39,046 nucleotides of DNA from an uncultured Lachnospiraceae bacterium (GCA_900315735.1 ONAD01000021.1:1-39046), one strand, 5' to 3'; shown: positions 20,731-32,022, numbered from the stretch's first letter. Numbers and translations are program-made. The notes: generated by a model not told the origin, from the letters alone.

Positions 20731-21603
20731 CTAGTGTCGCACCGTATCCTTATCAATATCACGATGCTCTATCTTAATTCCAAACTGTTTCTGTTTCTCT
20801 AACCGTTTAAACAATTCATTGGCGAGGGTTACGGAGCGATGCTTGCCTCCGGTACAGCCAATGGCAATTACCAGCTGGCTCTTTCCCTCTGTTATGTAAT
20901 TCGGTATCAGGAATTTTACCATATCTTCTAACTTATCCAGAAATACATGGGCTTCCTTATATTGCATTACAAAATCCTGAATCTCTTTATCATTGCCATT
21001 CTTCGGGCGTAAGCCTTCCACATAATATGGATTTGGCAGGAAACGCACATCAAATACCAGATCTGCATCTGCCGGAATTCCATATTTGAATCCAAAGGAC
21101 AAAATCGTAATAAAAAGATTCTTAAATTCCTGATTCTCTACAAATATTTTATTTAATTCTGTTTTTAACTCTCTGGTCAGAAGATGGCTGGTATCGATGA
21201 TATAATTTGCCTGTTTCTTTAAGAATTCCAGTCTTCTTCTCTCTTCTTCGATACCTTTATCGACACGCTCACTTCCTGCCAGCGGATGACTTCTTCTGGT
21301 CTCCTTATAACGTTTTACCAGCACACCGTCCTCTGCGTCTAAAAACAGTACATCAAATTCTTTTCCTTCACTTCTCAGATGGTCAAGAATATCCTGTAAA
21401 TCTTCCAATGCCTGTCCGCTTCGGATATCTACGCCTACAGCAACCTTCTGAAGCTCCGTATTTCTTAAATCTGCTAACTCTATAAACTTTTCAATCAGAG
21501 GAATCGGCAGATTGTCGACACAATAAAATCCGATATCCTCCATCATCTTAAGTGCTGTACTTTTTCCTGCTCCGGACATTCCTGTCAGAATTACCAGTTT
21601 CAT
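20731..21603 (-). CDS. rapZ: RapZ/YvcJ nucleotide-binding protein
   Basis: A 290-aa RapZ/YvcJ family P-loop protein. Walker A GMSGAGKS is at residues 8-15. The family segments DNLPIPLIEKF, DVRFLPNPYYV and the C-terminal AIGCTGGKHRSV are all present. In E. coli RapZ guides RNase E to GlmZ; in Firmicutes YvcJ hydrolyses nucleotides and its target is unclear. ATG 21603 overlaps the murB stop by 4 bp and has AGGAG 7 nt upstream. Confidence 0.93.
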   Translation of the reverse strand: MKLVILTGMSGAGKSTALKMMEDIGFYCVDNLPIPLIEKFIELADLRNTELQKVAVGVDIRSGQALEDLQDILDHLRSEGKEFDVLFLDAEDGVLVKRYKETRRSHPLAGSERVDKGIEEERRRLEFLKKQANYIIDTSHLLTRELKTELNKIFVENQEFKNLFITILSFGFKYGIPADADLVFDVRFLPNPYYVEGLRPKNGNDKEIQDFVMQYKEAHVFLDKLEDMVKFLIPNYITEGKSQLVIAIGCTGGKHRSVTLANELFKRLEKQKQFGIKIEHRDIDKDTVRH

Positions 21604-22511
21604 GAAAATTCTCCTAACCTTCTTACTTCCGGCTCCAGTCTTACCTGAAACTCCTGTTCCACTTTCTCCTGCACCCTGCGCATCAGTTCTTCCACTTCTG
21701 CTGCGGTTGCCTGCCCACGGTTTATTACAAAACCGCAATGTTTCTCGGATACCTGGGCATCTCCCACACGATAGCCTCTTAACCCGGCATCCATAATCAG
21801 CTTTCCGGCAAAATAGCCTTCCGGCCGCTTAAAGGTACTTCCTGCACTCGGAAATTCCAACGGCTGTTTCTCCTGCCGTTTCTGACGAAGCTCCTGCATC
21901 AGAGTTTCAATTTTTTCTTTCTCTTCGGATGCTAATTTTAACGTTGCACCCAGCACCACTTCTCCGGTCTCCATGACACGGCTGTGTCTATAGCTTAAGG
22001 AAAGCTCTTCTACCGGAACTTCTATCACTTCACCCTCTTTGGTCAGAAGCGTTGCGGATACTAAAATATCTTTCATCTCTCCGCCATAAGCACCGGCATT
22101 CATTACCACTGCCCCTCCGATGCTTCCCGGAATTCCTGCTGCAAATTCCATACCGCCTAAGGATGCTTCCAATGCCTTGTGTGCAACCTTTGAAAGCAGT
22201 GCTCCCGCTTCGGCATGAATTGTATCTTCTTTTACTTCAATGGAAGAAGCGTTTGTGCCAAATTCGATGACGACTCCGGAAATTCCCTTATCACCCACCA
22301 GAAGATTACTTCCATTTCCGATAATGGTATAAGGAATTTTCTGTGTCCGGCATAATGCAATGACATCCACCGCTTCTTTGATGGTCGGCATCAGAAAAAT
22401 CTCTGCTTCGCCTCCGATTCGAAATGTGGTATGACGGCTCATAGGCTCCTGCAAACGTATTCTGCTTTCGTCTACTATAGTCTTAATAGCTTCTATCCAG
22501 TCTTCTCTCAC
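21600..22511 (-). CDS. murB: UDP-N-acetylenolpyruvoylglucosamine reductase
   Basis: A 303-aa MurB, a FAD enzyme that reduces UDP-GlcNAc-enolpyruvate to UDP-MurNAc in peptidoglycan synthesis. Visible are HTTFRIGGEAE, IIGNGSNLLV, GIPGSIGGAVVMNAGAYGGEM and SAGSTFKRP with the catalytic Ser, and the C-terminal LEPEVRRLG. The start codon is GTG at 22511, 9 nt after GGGAG; no ATG fits better. Its stop overlaps rapZ by 4 bp. Confidence 0.94.
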   Translation of the reverse strand: MREDWIEAIKTIVDESRIRLQEPMSRHTTFRIGGEAEIFLMPTIKEAVDVIALCRTQKIPYTIIGNGSNLLVGDKGISGVVIEFGTNASSIEVKEDTIHAEAGALLSKVAHKALEASLGGMEFAAGIPGSIGGAVVMNAGAYGGEMKDILVSATLLTKEGEVIEVPVEELSLSYRHSRVMETGEVVLGATLKLASEEKEKIETLMQELRQKRQEKQPLEFPSAGSTFKRPEGYFAGKLIMDAGLRGYRVGDAQVSEKHCGFVINRGQATAAEVEELMRRVQEKVEQEFQVRLEPEVRRLGEFS

Positions 22512-22537
22512 GATTCACTTCTCCCATTTTCTATTCT

Positions 22538-23929
22538 CTATGAAGCTAAAAATGCCACATAGCCTTTATATGCTTCATATAAATCTGCTTTACTGATGAT
22601 TTCCCATGGTGCATGCATATTCAAAACAGCAACACCGCTGTCAATTACCTGCATTCCATAATTTGCCAGAATATATGCGATGGTTCCGCCGCCGCCCTGA
22701 TCTACTTTACCTAATTCTGCAGTCTGGTAAAATACATTGCCATTATCCATTACTGCACGTAATTTTCCAACGTATTCTGCGCTGGCATCATTGGAGCCTG
22801 ACTTTCCTCTGGAACCGGTATATTTATTAAATACCATTCCTTTTCCAAAATACGCTGCATTCTTTTTGTCCATAACGGACGGATAATTCGGGTCAAATGC
22901 TGCGCTGACATCAGAGGACAATACATGGGAATTCTGCAATGTACGACGCAGTGCAAGTTCTGTATACTGTCCTGCTGCCGCCATAACCTCTGCTGTCATA
23001 TTCTCAAAGAATCTTGACTGCATTCCGGTTGCTCCCACGCTGCCGATTTCTTCTTTATCTACCAGAAGACATACACTGGTATATTCCGGTGTTTTATCCG
23101 TTGCAAGCATCGCTTCAAAGGATGGGTAAGCACAGACTCTGTCATCGTGTCCGTAGCCCATTATCATGCTTCGGTCAAATCCATAATCTCTTGCTTCTCC
23201 GGCAGGTACTACCTCAATCTCTGCTGAAAGGAAATCTTCTTCTTCGATTCCATATTCTTCTTTTAAGATTGCAAGGATATTTCCTTTTACCGTATCCTTG
23301 GCATTCTCTTTTTCCTCACCGGAAAGCGGAATGCTTCCAATCAGAAGGTCTAAACTTTCTCCTTCAATAACCTTTGCCGCCTTCTTCTCCATCTGCTCAC
23401 CGGCAAGATGAATCAGTAAATCACTGACACCAAATACCGGATCTCCCGGCTTATCTCCAATATTTACTGCTACTACGCTTCCGTCTTTCTTTGCTACCAC
23501 ACCATGCAGTGCCAGTGGAAGTGTTACCCACTGGTATTTCTTCACGCCACCATAATAATGGGTATCTAACATGGCAAGGCCGGTATCTTCATATAACGGA
23601 TTCTGTTTTAAATCCATTCTCGGAGAATCCACATGTGCACCAAGAATCCGCATGCCTTCTTCCATCGGCTTCTTTCCTACAATGAACATGGCAAGTGCTT
23701 TTCCATTATTATCTGCATACACTTTTGCGCCGGATTCCAGTTTTATTCCTTCTGCAATCACTTTCTTTATATCAAGGTATCCTGCTGCTTCTGCCCGCTC
23801 CACGAAAGTGCGTACACATTCTCTTTCTGTCTTACATGCTGATATAAATTTACGATACTCTTCTGCAAATTCAAAAACTTTCTTCTTCTCTTCTTCACTG
23901 TAATGATTCCATGCTACTTCTCGTTCCAT
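22538..23929 (-). CDS. M18 family aminopeptidase
   Basis: A 463-aa zinc aminopeptidase of family M18 (aspartyl aminopeptidase/aminopeptidase I type), cytoplasmic and likely an oligomeric peptide trimmer. Metal and catalytic segments are visible: GAHVDSPRMDLK, DKEEIGSVGATGM, MGYGHDDRVC and the C-terminal LNMHAPWEI. It sits between hprK (16 bp away) and murB (26 bp away) on the same strand. This is an unrelated metabolic function inserted in a regulatory cluster. Confidence 0.9.
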   Translation of the reverse strand: MEREVAWNHYSEEEKKKVFEFAEEYRKFISACKTERECVRTFVERAEAAGYLDIKKVIAEGIKLESGAKVYADNNGKALAMFIVGKKPMEEGMRILGAHVDSPRMDLKQNPLYEDTGLAMLDTHYYGGVKKYQWVTLPLALHGVVAKKDGSVVAVNIGDKPGDPVFGVSDLLIHLAGEQMEKKAAKVIEGESLDLLIGSIPLSGEEKENAKDTVKGNILAILKEEYGIEEEDFLSAEIEVVPAGEARDYGFDRSMIMGYGHDDRVCAYPSFEAMLATDKTPEYTSVCLLVDKEEIGSVGATGMQSRFFENMTAEVMAAAGQYTELALRRTLQNSHVLSSDVSAAFDPNYPSVMDKKNAAYFGKGMVFNKYTGSRGKSGSNDASAEYVGKLRAVMDNGNVFYQTAELGKVDQGGGGTIAYILANYGMQVIDSGVAVLNMHAPWEIISKADLYEAYKGYVAFLAS

Positions 23930-23945
23930 ATGAATGAATCTCCTT

Positions 23946-24887
23946 TTACTCTTCTTCCTCGTCGTCCTTCTTATTCAGATTTGCCTGTACACGACGATAT
24001 AATTCCTGAGCTGCATTGTAACCCATCTTCTTCTGTCTGTGGTTAACGGCTGCAGCCTCACAGATAACTGCAAGATTTCGACCCGGACGGATTGGAAGGG
24101 AATGACATACTACTTTATTTCCAAGTAACTCTGTATATTCCTCCTCAAGACCAAGACGGTCATACTCATTATCTTTCTTCCAGTCTTCCAGTTTAATTAC
24201 AAGGTCGATATTCTGTTTCTCTTTTACACACTCAACACCGAACAATGTCTTTACATCAATGATTCCGATACCTCTTAACTCAATGAAGTATCTGGTGATA
24301 TCCGGTGATGTACCGGTTAAGGTATGCTCATTGATTTTACGGATTTCTACCACGTCATCTGTTACCAGACGATGTCCACGCTTAATCAGTTCCAGCGCAG
24401 CCTCACTCTTACCGATTCCGCTTTCACCGGTAATCAGAAGTCCTTCACCGTAAACGTCTACCAGTACACCATGGATGGTAATACACGGAGCAAGTTCTTC
24501 ACTTAAAAGATAAATCAGCTCTGCCATGAATTCTGATGTGCTTCTGCTGGTTCCGAATACCGGAACATCATTTTCCTTTGCTCTCTGTAAGAACAAATCA
24601 TCCGGCTGTAAATCCCTGCAGAAAATAACACATGGTATATCATATTTTAAGAACCGGCTGTAAATGCTGTCTTTTTCTGAATCATTTAAATGCTGCAGGT
24701 ATGTATATTCTACCATACCAATAATCTGTACACGGGACTGCTCGAAATGTTCAAAATATCCACTCAGCTGTAATGCCGGACGGTTTACATCGGCAAGTTT
24801 GATACGGTGTCCCTTCAATTCCATATCCTCAATATATTTTTTTAACTGCAGTTTTTTTACAATTTTCTCAATTCCTACACCTTCCAT
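23946..24887 (-). CDS. hprK: HPr kinase/phosphorylase
   Basis: A 313-aa HprK. It phosphorylates and dephosphorylates Ser46 of HPr and Crh in response to fructose-1,6-bisphosphate, ATP and phosphate, driving carbon catabolite repression. The N-terminal domain runs to about 130. The catalytic domain has ITIHGVLVDVYG with the conserved His139, P-loop GESGIGKS at 154-161, RGHRLVTDD and the signature near ELRGIGIIDV. The start follows AAAGGAG with 7-nt spacing. The Crh-like gene lies downstream in the same cluster. Confidence 0.95.
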   Translation of the reverse strand: MEGVGIEKIVKKLQLKKYIEDMELKGHRIKLADVNRPALQLSGYFEHFEQSRVQIIGMVEYTYLQHLNDSEKDSIYSRFLKYDIPCVIFCRDLQPDDLFLQRAKENDVPVFGTSRSTSEFMAELIYLLSEELAPCITIHGVLVDVYGEGLLITGESGIGKSEAALELIKRGHRLVTDDVVEIRKINEHTLTGTSPDITRYFIELRGIGIIDVKTLFGVECVKEKQNIDLVIKLEDWKKDNEYDRLGLEEEYTELLGNKVVCHSLPIRPGRNLAVICEAAAVNHRQKKMGYNAAQELYRRVQANLNKKDDEEEE

Positions 24888-24932
24888 AGCATGACTCCTT
24901 TCTTATCTTAACCCCTGTATTTTTATGATTTC

Positions 24933-26228
24933 TTACTGTTCTAATAATTTGAAACGTTCTACCAGTTCATCTAAAGAAGTTGCCTCTGCGGATAACTCTT
25001 CACTAGTTGCTGATGCTTCCTGGGATGCTGCAGAGTTGGTCTGAATAACATCATCAATCTGTTTTACACCATCTTCAATTTCTTTTACAGATACCGCCTG
25101 ACGGTCAGATGCGATTCTGATATTAGCTACCTCTGTAATGATAGCATCCAGTTCTGTAATAACTTTATTCAATGATTCAGAAGTCTGCTGTGTTACTTCG
25201 TTTCCATGTTCTACTTCTACCTGGTTTGTCTCCAGCAAATGTTTGGATGTCTCTGCGGATTCTGCACTACTCTCAGCCAGCATACGAATCTGCTCTGCAA
25301 CAACTGCAAATCCCTTTCCTGCTTCTCCGGCTCTTGCAGCCTCAATGGATGCATTTAAGGAAAGAAGGTTGGTCTGGGATGCAATACCATCAATTTCAGT
25401 AATAACTCTTTCCAGTTCTTTGGATGTTGTTGAGATACGTTCCATTGCCTCCATAAGTTCACGCATCTTATTCTGGCTGACATTTGCTTCCATTCCTACA
25501 CTCTTTGCACGGTCATGAACAATATCTGTTGACTTACTGTTTGCAACAACCTGCTCTGTAACTTTTGAAACATTCTCTACCAGATTATCTACCACAATAG
25601 ACTGGTCTGTTGCACCTTTTGCCAGATCCTGGGAGCTGATTGCAAGCTGTTCAGAACCGGCAGCTACCTGATTGGAAGATTCCTTAATCAGACATAAAGT
25701 GCTGCTTACATTCTGAATGGTACTTACCAGTTCTTCCATCACTGATTCAAATTCTCCAACATATGCTTCTTTGCATGCAGAACGTACTGTATAATTACCC
25801 TGTGCAAATTCTTTTAAAATATTCTGTAAATCGCCAACAATTTTCTGTAAAGTATTTTCCATATTGCGGAACTGGTTTGCCAGTTCTCCGATTTCATCAT
25901 CTGACTGATAGGTTACTTCTTCATGTAATTCACCATTAGAAAGATGTTCTGCTACACGCTCTAACTCTCTTACCGGTTTTACAATATAATAAACGAGCCA
26001 TCTGGACTGCTGTCCGGTCAACATAACACTTCCTACAACAATTCCCAGCATAATAATAATGCAGATAACCAGAACCGGAATACGGAACGCATCCGGAACT
26101 ACAGCCAGCAGGATTAATCCCAGGCAGGCTAATGCTACTGTTGTAAAATACAGCATAAATACCATTTTAAATGCATCATTTACTTTTTTCTTGATACTTT
26201 TGTTTTTAAATTTTTCTTCTTTGGTCAT
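24933..26228 (-). CDS. Methyl-accepting chemotaxis protein without an external sensor domain
   Basis: A 431-aa chemoreceptor. Two membrane segments (about 21-43 and 48-70) are joined by only a few residues, so there is no periplasmic or extracellular ligand domain. A HAMP domain follows at about 78-132, then a long coiled-coil signalling domain with the conserved hairpin tip ([21 protein letters not shown]). It may sense an internal or membrane signal. ATG overlaps the uvrC stop by 4 bp (ATGA), so it is translationally coupled at the end of the ftsH-uvrC operon. AAGGAG precedes the start. Confidence 0.92.
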   Translation of the reverse strand: MTKEEKFKNKSIKKKVNDAFKMVFMLYFTTVALACLGLILLAVVPDAFRIPVLVICIIIMLGIVVGSVMLTGQQSRWLVYYIVKPVRELERVAEHLSNGELHEEVTYQSDDEIGELANQFRNMENTLQKIVGDLQNILKEFAQGNYTVRSACKEAYVGEFESVMEELVSTIQNVSSTLCLIKESSNQVAAGSEQLAISSQDLAKGATDQSIVVDNLVENVSKVTEQVVANSKSTDIVHDRAKSVGMEANVSQNKMRELMEAMERISTTSKELERVITEIDGIASQTNLLSLNASIEAARAGEAGKGFAVVAEQIRMLAESSAESAETSKHLLETNQVEVEHGNEVTQQTSESLNKVITELDAIITEVANIRIASDRQAVSVKEIEDGVKQIDDVIQTNSAASQEASATSEELSAEATSLDELVERFKLLEQ

Positions 26229-28117
26229 AGTAATTCTCCTTTTTCTTTTTCCTCTTCCCTATGGAAAAAGCGGAATACTTCTTCCGCTGCTTTTTCGTTC
26301 ATTGCTTCTGTCCCAGACAATTCTTCTATGGATGCACTACGAATGGCATCTAAAGACTGGAACCTTCGCATCAGCGCCTTTCTTCGTGCCGGACCGATTC
26401 CCGGAATGTCATCCAGCACAGAATGTACCTGTTCCTTACTTCGTAAAGAACGATGATATTCTATGGCAAACCGATGTGCTTCATCCTGTATTCTTGTAAT
26501 CAAATGAAATCCTTCACCGGAAGTGTCTATCGGGATCTCTATATTCTGATAATATAATCCTCTCGTTCTGTGATGATCATCTTTTACCATTCCACAGACC
26601 GGTATGGAAAGATGCAGTTCATCCAGCACCTGAAGAGCAATATTTACCTGACCTCTTCCACCATCCATCATAATCAAATCCGGGAATTTTGTAAATCCCC
26701 CATATTGGTCATCCAGCCCTTTTTTTTGTAAAATTTTCCTTTCTTCCTGTCCATGGGTAAATCTGCGGGTCAAAACCTCGTGCATGGATGCATAATCATC
26801 CGGTCCCGTAATAGTTCTTAACTTAAATTTCCGGTAATCACTGCGCTGTGGTTTTCCCTTTTCATAAACCACCATGGAACCTACCGTTTCAAATCCATTG
26901 ATATTGGAAATATCATAGGCTTCCACACGCTCTAATTTTTCTAAATCCAGCCAGGATGCAATCTCTTTCATTGCTCCGATGGTTCTGCCTTCTTCACGCT
27001 TTAACTTTTCCCTGTCCTGGGACAGTACCAGTGCAGCATTTTTCTCTGCCAGCTCCACCAGTTTTTCCTTCATTCCCTTCTGCGGTACCCGGAGTACTAC
27101 CTTCTGGCCACGCTTTTTGCTCAGCCAGTCCTCGATGACCTCCGCATCCTCTACTGCATATTGCAGCATGATTTCTTTGGGAATATATGGTGTTCCGGAA
27201 TAGAACTGTTTTAAAAATGTTGTCAGTATCTGTTCCTTACTGTCTTCATTGGCAATGGTCACATAGAAATGCTCCCGTCCGATAAGCCTGCCGCTTCGGA
27301 TAAAGAATACCTGAACCACTGCATCCCGGTCATCTGCTGCAAGAGCAATTACATCCTTATCTTCTCCATCAGAATTGGTAATCTTCTGTTTCTGTGCCAC
27401 CTGTTTTACACTGTTTAAAAGTTCCCGGTACTCAATTGCCCGCTCAAAGTCCATACTTTCCGATGCCTGCATCATCCGCTCTTCCAGTTCTTTTAAAACC
27501 GGCTGATAATTGCCATTTAAGAAATCCACTGCCTGATTGATTTTCTCCCGGTATTCCTCTTTGGAAATATATCCCTGGCAGGGTGCCTGGCACTGATGAA
27601 TATGATAATTAAGACAGGGACGTTCTTTTCCGATGTCCCTTGGCAGTACCCGGTTGCAGGTTCTTAAATGATAAATTTTCTTTAACAAATCTATCGTATC
27701 TTTTACCGCACCTGCGCTGGTATAAGGTCCAAAATATTTGGACTTGTCTTTTTTCAGCTGACGGCAAAAGAGGACCCTGGGGAAATCTTCCCCCAGAGTC
27801 ACCTTTATATACGGATAAGTCTTATCATCCCGGAGCATGGTATTATACTTCGGTCTGTGCTCTTTTATTAAATTGCATTCCAATACCAGTGCTTCTAATT
27901 CCGAGTCAGTAATAATATATTCAAACCGGTTAATCTTCTTAACCATCTGGTCTTTCTTAATTCCTTCGTCATGGCTCGCCTGAAAATACTGGCGTACCCG
28001 GTTTCGAAGGCTTACCGCCTTGCCCACATAGATAATGGCATCACTGGCATCATGCATGATATAGACCCCCGGCTGATCCGGAAGCTTCTTTAATTCTTCT
28101 TTGATATTAAACGTCAT
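26225..28117 (-). CDS. uvrC: Excinuclease ABC subunit C
   Basis: A 630-aa UvrC, the nuclease subunit that makes both incisions in nucleotide-excision repair. An N-terminal GIY-YIG domain is present ([27 protein letters not shown]). A Cys-containing region, the UVR UvrB-binding segment (about 200-235), the RNase H-like C-terminal nuclease ([27 protein letters not shown]) and a helix-hairpin-helix tail ([15 protein letters not shown]) follow. ATG 28117 overlaps the end of ftsH by 11 bp; a longer frame would lie inside ftsH. Confidence 0.94.
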   Translation of the reverse strand: MTFNIKEELKKLPDQPGVYIMHDASDAIIYVGKAVSLRNRVRQYFQASHDEGIKKDQMVKKINRFEYIITDSELEALVLECNLIKEHRPKYNTMLRDDKTYPYIKVTLGEDFPRVLFCRQLKKDKSKYFGPYTSAGAVKDTIDLLKKIYHLRTCNRVLPRDIGKERPCLNYHIHQCQAPCQGYISKEEYREKINQAVDFLNGNYQPVLKELEERMMQASESMDFERAIEYRELLNSVKQVAQKQKITNSDGEDKDVIALAADDRDAVVQVFFIRSGRLIGREHFYVTIANEDSKEQILTTFLKQFYSGTPYIPKEIMLQYAVEDAEVIEDWLSKKRGQKVVLRVPQKGMKEKLVELAEKNAALVLSQDREKLKREEGRTIGAMKEIASWLDLEKLERVEAYDISNINGFETVGSMVVYEKGKPQRSDYRKFKLRTITGPDDYASMHEVLTRRFTHGQEERKILQKKGLDDQYGGFTKFPDLIMMDGGRGQVNIALQVLDELHLSIPVCGMVKDDHHRTRGLYYQNIEIPIDTSGEGFHLITRIQDEAHRFAIEYHRSLRSKEQVHSVLDDIPGIGPARRKALMRRFQSLDAIRSASIEELSGTEAMNEKAAEEVFRFFHREEEKEKGELL

Positions 28118-30074
28118 TCCCGTTCTCTTCTTTTTTACTCTCTTCTTTTTCCTTCTTTTCTTCATCCGGATCCGGCAGACCTTTTAACTTGCGGAATATC
28201 TTCATGAATTCCTTACCGGTAATAGTTTCATGCTCATATAAGTAATCCGCAATATGATCTAATACTTCACGATTCTCTTCTAACAGACGATATGCTTCCT
28301 GATAGCAGTTGTGAATCATGGTACGGACTTCCTCATCAATCTGTGCTGCTGTCTCATCGCCGCAATTTAAATGCGCTGCACCATCCAGATATGCATTATC
28401 TACGGAAGCCAGACTCATCATGCCGAATTTATCGGACATACCAAACTGTGTAATCATTGCTCTTGCAATCTTGGTTGCACTTTCAATATCATTGGCTGCT
28501 CCACTGGTAGCAGAATGGAATACCAGTTCCTCTGCCGCACGACCTGCCATATAGGTAGTTATCTTGGCAATCAATTCGTCCTTGGTCTCAAGGAACTTCT
28601 CTTCTTCCGGTGTCTGCAGGGTGTATCCCAAGGCACCCATGGTTCTTGGTACAATGGTAATCTTCTGTACCGGTTCGGTATTCTTCTGTAATGCAGTAAC
28701 CATTGCATGACCTACCTCATGATAAGATACTATCTTCTTCTCATGGTCACTCATGGCACGGTCTTTCTTCTCTTTTCCACCAACTGCTACGATTTCAAAG
28801 GCTTCAAACAAATCACTCTGATTTACAAATTTACGATTATGTTTTACTGCATTAATAGCTGCTTCATTAATCATATTTGCAAGGTCGGATCCAACCAGTC
28901 CTGCACTTGCCAATGCGATTGCTTCCAAATCTACGGATTCATCCATATGCACATCCTTGGAATGTACCTTCAGTGTCTCAAGACGTCCCTTTAAATCCGG
29001 TTTATCTACAATAATTCTACGGTCAAATCGACCCGGACGAAGCAACGCTTTATCCAGTACCTCCGGACGGTTTGTGGCTGCCAGAACCAAAAGTCCCTTT
29101 GAAGTATCAAATCCATCCATCTCTGCCAGCAACTGGTTCAAAGTCTGCTCACGCTCGTCATTTCCACCGCCGAATCTGCTGTCACGGCTCTTACCAATTG
29201 CATCAATCTCGTCAATAAATATGATACATGGTGCCTGTTTCTGGGCATCCTTAAACAAATCTCTTACTCTGGATGCACCGACACCTACAAACATTTCTAC
29301 GAAATCAGAACCAGCCAGTGAGAAGAACGGAACATTAGCTTCTCCGGCAACTGCCTTTGCCAGTAAAGTTTTACCGGTTCCAGGAGGTCCTACAAGCAGA
29401 GCTCCTTTCGGAAGCTTCGCTCCGATTTCACGGTATTTCTTCGGATTATGCAGGAAATCTACTACTTCCTGTAAAGATTCTTTTGCTTCATCCTGTCCGG
29501 CAACATCCTTAAATGTTACACCGGTTGTCTTCTCTACATATACCTTTGCATTGCTCTTGCCAACGCCCATCATTCCATTGCCGGCACGTTTCATGACTGC
29601 ACCGAAAATAATCCAGATAATGATTAACGGAAGCACAATACTTAAAATATTAAATACCCATGCTGATGTATTATTCGGAATATATCCATCAATCTCTACA
29701 TTATGCTTATTTAAAAGGTCTAATAAATCATCATCGTTAATAAATCCGGTATAATAGGTCATCTTTACCAGAGTCGAATCATCTGACTTTGGTGTGATAT
29801 TATACTGGTTTGCGCCTACTTCAACCTTTTCTACCTTATCATCCTTTACCATCTGGATAAATTCCGTGTAGGTAATCTGCTTGGATGTCATATCTGTGCT
29901 GCAGCGGTTTAAAAGGCTCATAAAGAACAATGTCACCAACGTGATAATGACAAATGCCAGTATCATCTGACCATTGCCACCCTTTTTATCTCCGTTCTGG
30001 TTATTGTTTCCATTATTCTGGTTATTATTTCCACCATTCTGATTATTATTTCCATTATTAAACAGGTTATCCAT
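28107..30074 (-). CDS. ftsH: ATP-dependent zinc metalloprotease FtsH
   Basis: A 655-aa membrane-bound AAA+ protease. An unusual Asn/Gln/Gly-rich N-terminal stretch (about 6-36, built of NNNQN-type repeats) precedes TM1 (about 37-56). A small external domain and TM2 (about 137-161) follow. The AAA+ module has Walker A GPPGTGKT 229-236, the FVGVGA pore loop and [10 protein letters not shown]. The zinc protease domain has HEVGH at 452-456. ATG 30074 follows CGGAGG; a start at 30110 would be upstream of it. First gene of an ftsH-uvrC-chemoreceptor operon. Confidence 0.95.
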   Translation of the reverse strand: MDNLFNNGNNNQNGGNNNQNNGNNNQNGDKKGGNGQMILAFVIITLVTLFFMSLLNRCSTDMTSKQITYTEFIQMVKDDKVEKVEVGANQYNITPKSDDSTLVKMTYYTGFINDDDLLDLLNKHNVEIDGYIPNNTSAWVFNILSIVLPLIIIWIIFGAVMKRAGNGMMGVGKSNAKVYVEKTTGVTFKDVAGQDEAKESLQEVVDFLHNPKKYREIGAKLPKGALLVGPPGTGKTLLAKAVAGEANVPFFSLAGSDFVEMFVGVGASRVRDLFKDAQKQAPCIIFIDEIDAIGKSRDSRFGGGNDEREQTLNQLLAEMDGFDTSKGLLVLAATNRPEVLDKALLRPGRFDRRIIVDKPDLKGRLETLKVHSKDVHMDESVDLEAIALASAGLVGSDLANMINEAAINAVKHNRKFVNQSDLFEAFEIVAVGGKEKKDRAMSDHEKKIVSYHEVGHAMVTALQKNTEPVQKITIVPRTMGALGYTLQTPEEEKFLETKDELIAKITTYMAGRAAEELVFHSATSGAANDIESATKIARAMITQFGMSDKFGMMSLASVDNAYLDGAAHLNCGDETAAQIDEEVRTMIHNCYQEAYRLLEENREVLDHIADYLYEHETITGKEFMKIFRKLKGLPDPDEEKKEKEESKKEENGNDV

Positions 30075-30122
30075 TGTATCCTCCGTATATGATTCTCGAA
30101 AATCTCCCAAAATATAGTTCTT

Positions 30123-30151
30123 ATTATATGTAATCTGCCCCGATAAATCAA
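30123..30151 (-). promoter_or_regulatory. Promoter of the ftsH operon
   Basis: TTGATT (30146-30151), a 17-nt spacer and a perfect TATAAT (30123-30128) on the minus strand, about 50 bp before the ftsH start. Confidence 0.7.
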
Positions 30152-30203
30152 TAATAACTCTGTTAAGTTTTCCTTACTTTTCTAAATATTTTATAAATTT
30201 TTG

Positions 30204-30232
30204 TGGATTTATTTTTACTGTCGTTGTATAAT
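30204..30232 (+). promoter_or_regulatory. Predicted promoter of pyrG
   Basis: A perfect TATAAT (30227-30232) with a weak TGGATT 17 nt upstream. The leader would be about 85 nt. Confidence 0.5.
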
Positions 30233-30254
30233 AGACTGAGTTTGAGAAAAAATG

Positions 30255-30282
30255 AGACCGACGGCGCATTCACTGTCGGTCT
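30255..30282 (+). other. Hairpin in the pyrG leader
   Basis: An 8-bp stem AGACCGAC/GTCGGTCT with a 12-nt loop, followed by ATCTAAGTTTT. It resembles the position of the pyrG attenuator of Firmicutes, but the T-run is poor and the initially transcribed GGGC run used in Bacillus CTP sensing is not obvious. Confidence 0.4.
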
Positions 30283-30325
30283 ATCTAAGTTTTAACCATA
30301 TACACACATTTAAGGAGGAACTACC

Positions 30326-31936
30326 ATGCCTGTAAAATACGTCTTTGTCACCGGTGGAGTTGTTTCCGGTCTCGGAAAAGGCATTACTGCTGCATCACTT
30401 GGCCGTCTGTTAAAAGCCAGAGGCTACAAGGTTACCATGCAGAAATTTGACCCGTACATCAATATTGACCCGGGTACCATGAACCCAATCCAGCACGGTG
30501 AAGTTTTCGTTACCGATGATGGAGCGGAAACCGATCTGGATTTAGGTCACTATGAGCGTTTTATCGACGAAAGTCTTACCAAGAACTCTAACGTTACTAC
30601 CGGAAAGGTTTACTGGTCTGTACTTCAGAAAGAACGTCGTGGAGACTTCGGTGGAGGTACCGTTCAGGTAATTCCACATATTACCAATGAAATCAAGAGC
30701 CGTTTCTACCGTAACTTTACTTCCAACGATACCCATATTGCCATCATTGAAGTAGGTGGTACTGTCGGAGATATCGAAAGCCAGCCTTTCTTAGAGTCCA
30801 TCAGACAGTTCCAGCATGAAGTCGGACATGAAAATGCTATTCTGATTCATGTAACACTGATTCCTTATATTAAGGCATCCGGTGAATTAAAGACCAAACC
30901 AACACAGTCCAGCGTAAAAGAATTACAGGGAATGGGTATCCAGCCGGATATTATCGTATGCCGTTCCGAGCATCCTTTAGATCAGGGCTTAAAAGACAAG
31001 ATTGCTTTATTCTGTAACGTGCCAAATGACCATGTACTGCAGAATCTTGACGTAGAATATCTCTACGAAGCACCGCTTGCCATGGAAAAAGAAAATTTAG
31101 CAAAGGTTGCCTGCGATTCTCTTCACCTGCCATGTCCGGAGCCGGATTTAAAAGACTGGACCGATATGGTAGAAGCATTACGCAATCCGATTCAGGAAGT
31201 AAATATCTCCTTAGTTGGAAAATACACACAGCTTCATGATGCCTATATCTCTGTTGTAGAAGCATTAAAGCATGGTGGAATTGCAGAACGTGCAACCGTT
31301 AATTTAAACTGGGTAGATTCCGAATTATTAAATGATGAAAATGCAGAAGAAATTCTTGGTGATTCCGATGGAATCATCGTACCGGGTGGTTTCGGCGACC
31401 GTGGTGTAGAAGGAATGATTACTGCTGCAAAATATGCAAGAGAACACAAAGTTCCATATCTTGGACTCTGTCTTGGTATGCAGGTTGCTATCATTGAATA
31501 TGCAAGACATGTCTGCAAACTCAATGATGCCCACAGTATTGAATTAGACCCGAATACCACACATCCTGTCATCGCTCTGATGCCGGATCAGGATGGTGTT
31601 GAAGATATCGGAGGAACCTTACGGCTTGGTTCTTATCCATGTGTTCTGGATACCGCTTCCCTTGCTTATCAGGTTTACGGTGAGGAAACCATTCATGAAA
31701 GACATCGTCACAGATACGAAGTAAACAATGATTACCGTAACATTCTTACCGAAAACGGTATGAAGCTGTGTGGTCTTTCTCCGGACGGACGTATCGTAGA
31801 AATGGTAGAAATTCCTGGACATCCTTGGTTCGTTGCAACCCAGGCTCATCCGGAATTAAAATCCAGACCTAACCGTCCACATCCTTTATTCAAAGGCTTC
31901 ATTAAAGCAGCTACTGAAATTAAAAAGCAGAAATAA
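30326..31936 (+). CDS. pyrG: CTP synthase
   Basis: A 536-aa CTP synthetase that converts UTP to CTP with ATP and glutamine. The N-terminal synthase domain begins [18 protein letters not shown] and carries [14 protein letters not shown] and [11 protein letters not shown]. The C-terminal class I glutamine amidotransferase domain has GGFGDRG, the nucleophile Cys in YLGLCLGMQ, and HPE near the end. The start follows AAGGAGG. It is convergent with the zinc-ribbon gene across a bidirectional terminator. Confidence 0.97.
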   Translation: MPVKYVFVTGGVVSGLGKGITAASLGRLLKARGYKVTMQKFDPYINIDPGTMNPIQHGEVFVTDDGAETDLDLGHYERFIDESLTKNSNVTTGKVYWSVLQKERRGDFGGGTVQVIPHITNEIKSRFYRNFTSNDTHIAIIEVGGTVGDIESQPFLESIRQFQHEVGHENAILIHVTLIPYIKASGELKTKPTQSSVKELQGMGIQPDIIVCRSEHPLDQGLKDKIALFCNVPNDHVLQNLDVEYLYEAPLAMEKENLAKVACDSLHLPCPEPDLKDWTDMVEALRNPIQEVNISLVGKYTQLHDAYISVVEALKHGGIAERATVNLNWVDSELLNDENAEEILGDSDGIIVPGGFGDRGVEGMITAAKYAREHKVPYLGLCLGMQVAIIEYARHVCKLNDAHSIELDPNTTHPVIALMPDQDGVEDIGGTLRLGSYPCVLDTASLAYQVYGEETIHERHRHRYEVNNDYRNILTENGMKLCGLSPDGRIVEMVEIPGHPWFVATQAHPELKSRPNRPHPLFKGFIKAATEIKKQK

Positions 31937-31943
31937 GCTTTCT

Positions 31944-31996
31944 AAAAAACAGCCTGTGATTTTCATAGATTTTGAAAATCACAGGCTGTTTCTTTT
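31944..31996. terminator. Bidirectional terminator between pyrG and the zinc-ribbon gene
   Basis: A perfect 19-bp stem (31947-31965 with 31973-31991, 7-nt loop) has an A-run on the left and TTTCTTTT on the right, serving both strands. Confidence 0.9.
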
Positions 31997-32022
31997 ACTA
32001 AGCATTTGTAAAACTACACGAC

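Noticed and set aside
28957..29754. A 265-codon plus-strand frame inside ftsH
   Set aside because: It is antisense to the conserved AAA+ domain and has no ribosome site; length alone reflects codon bias of the opposite strand.
30239..30325. A Bacillus-type CTP-sensing pyrG attenuator
   Set aside because: A hairpin is present, but the T-run is poor and the G-run at the transcript start is not evident.
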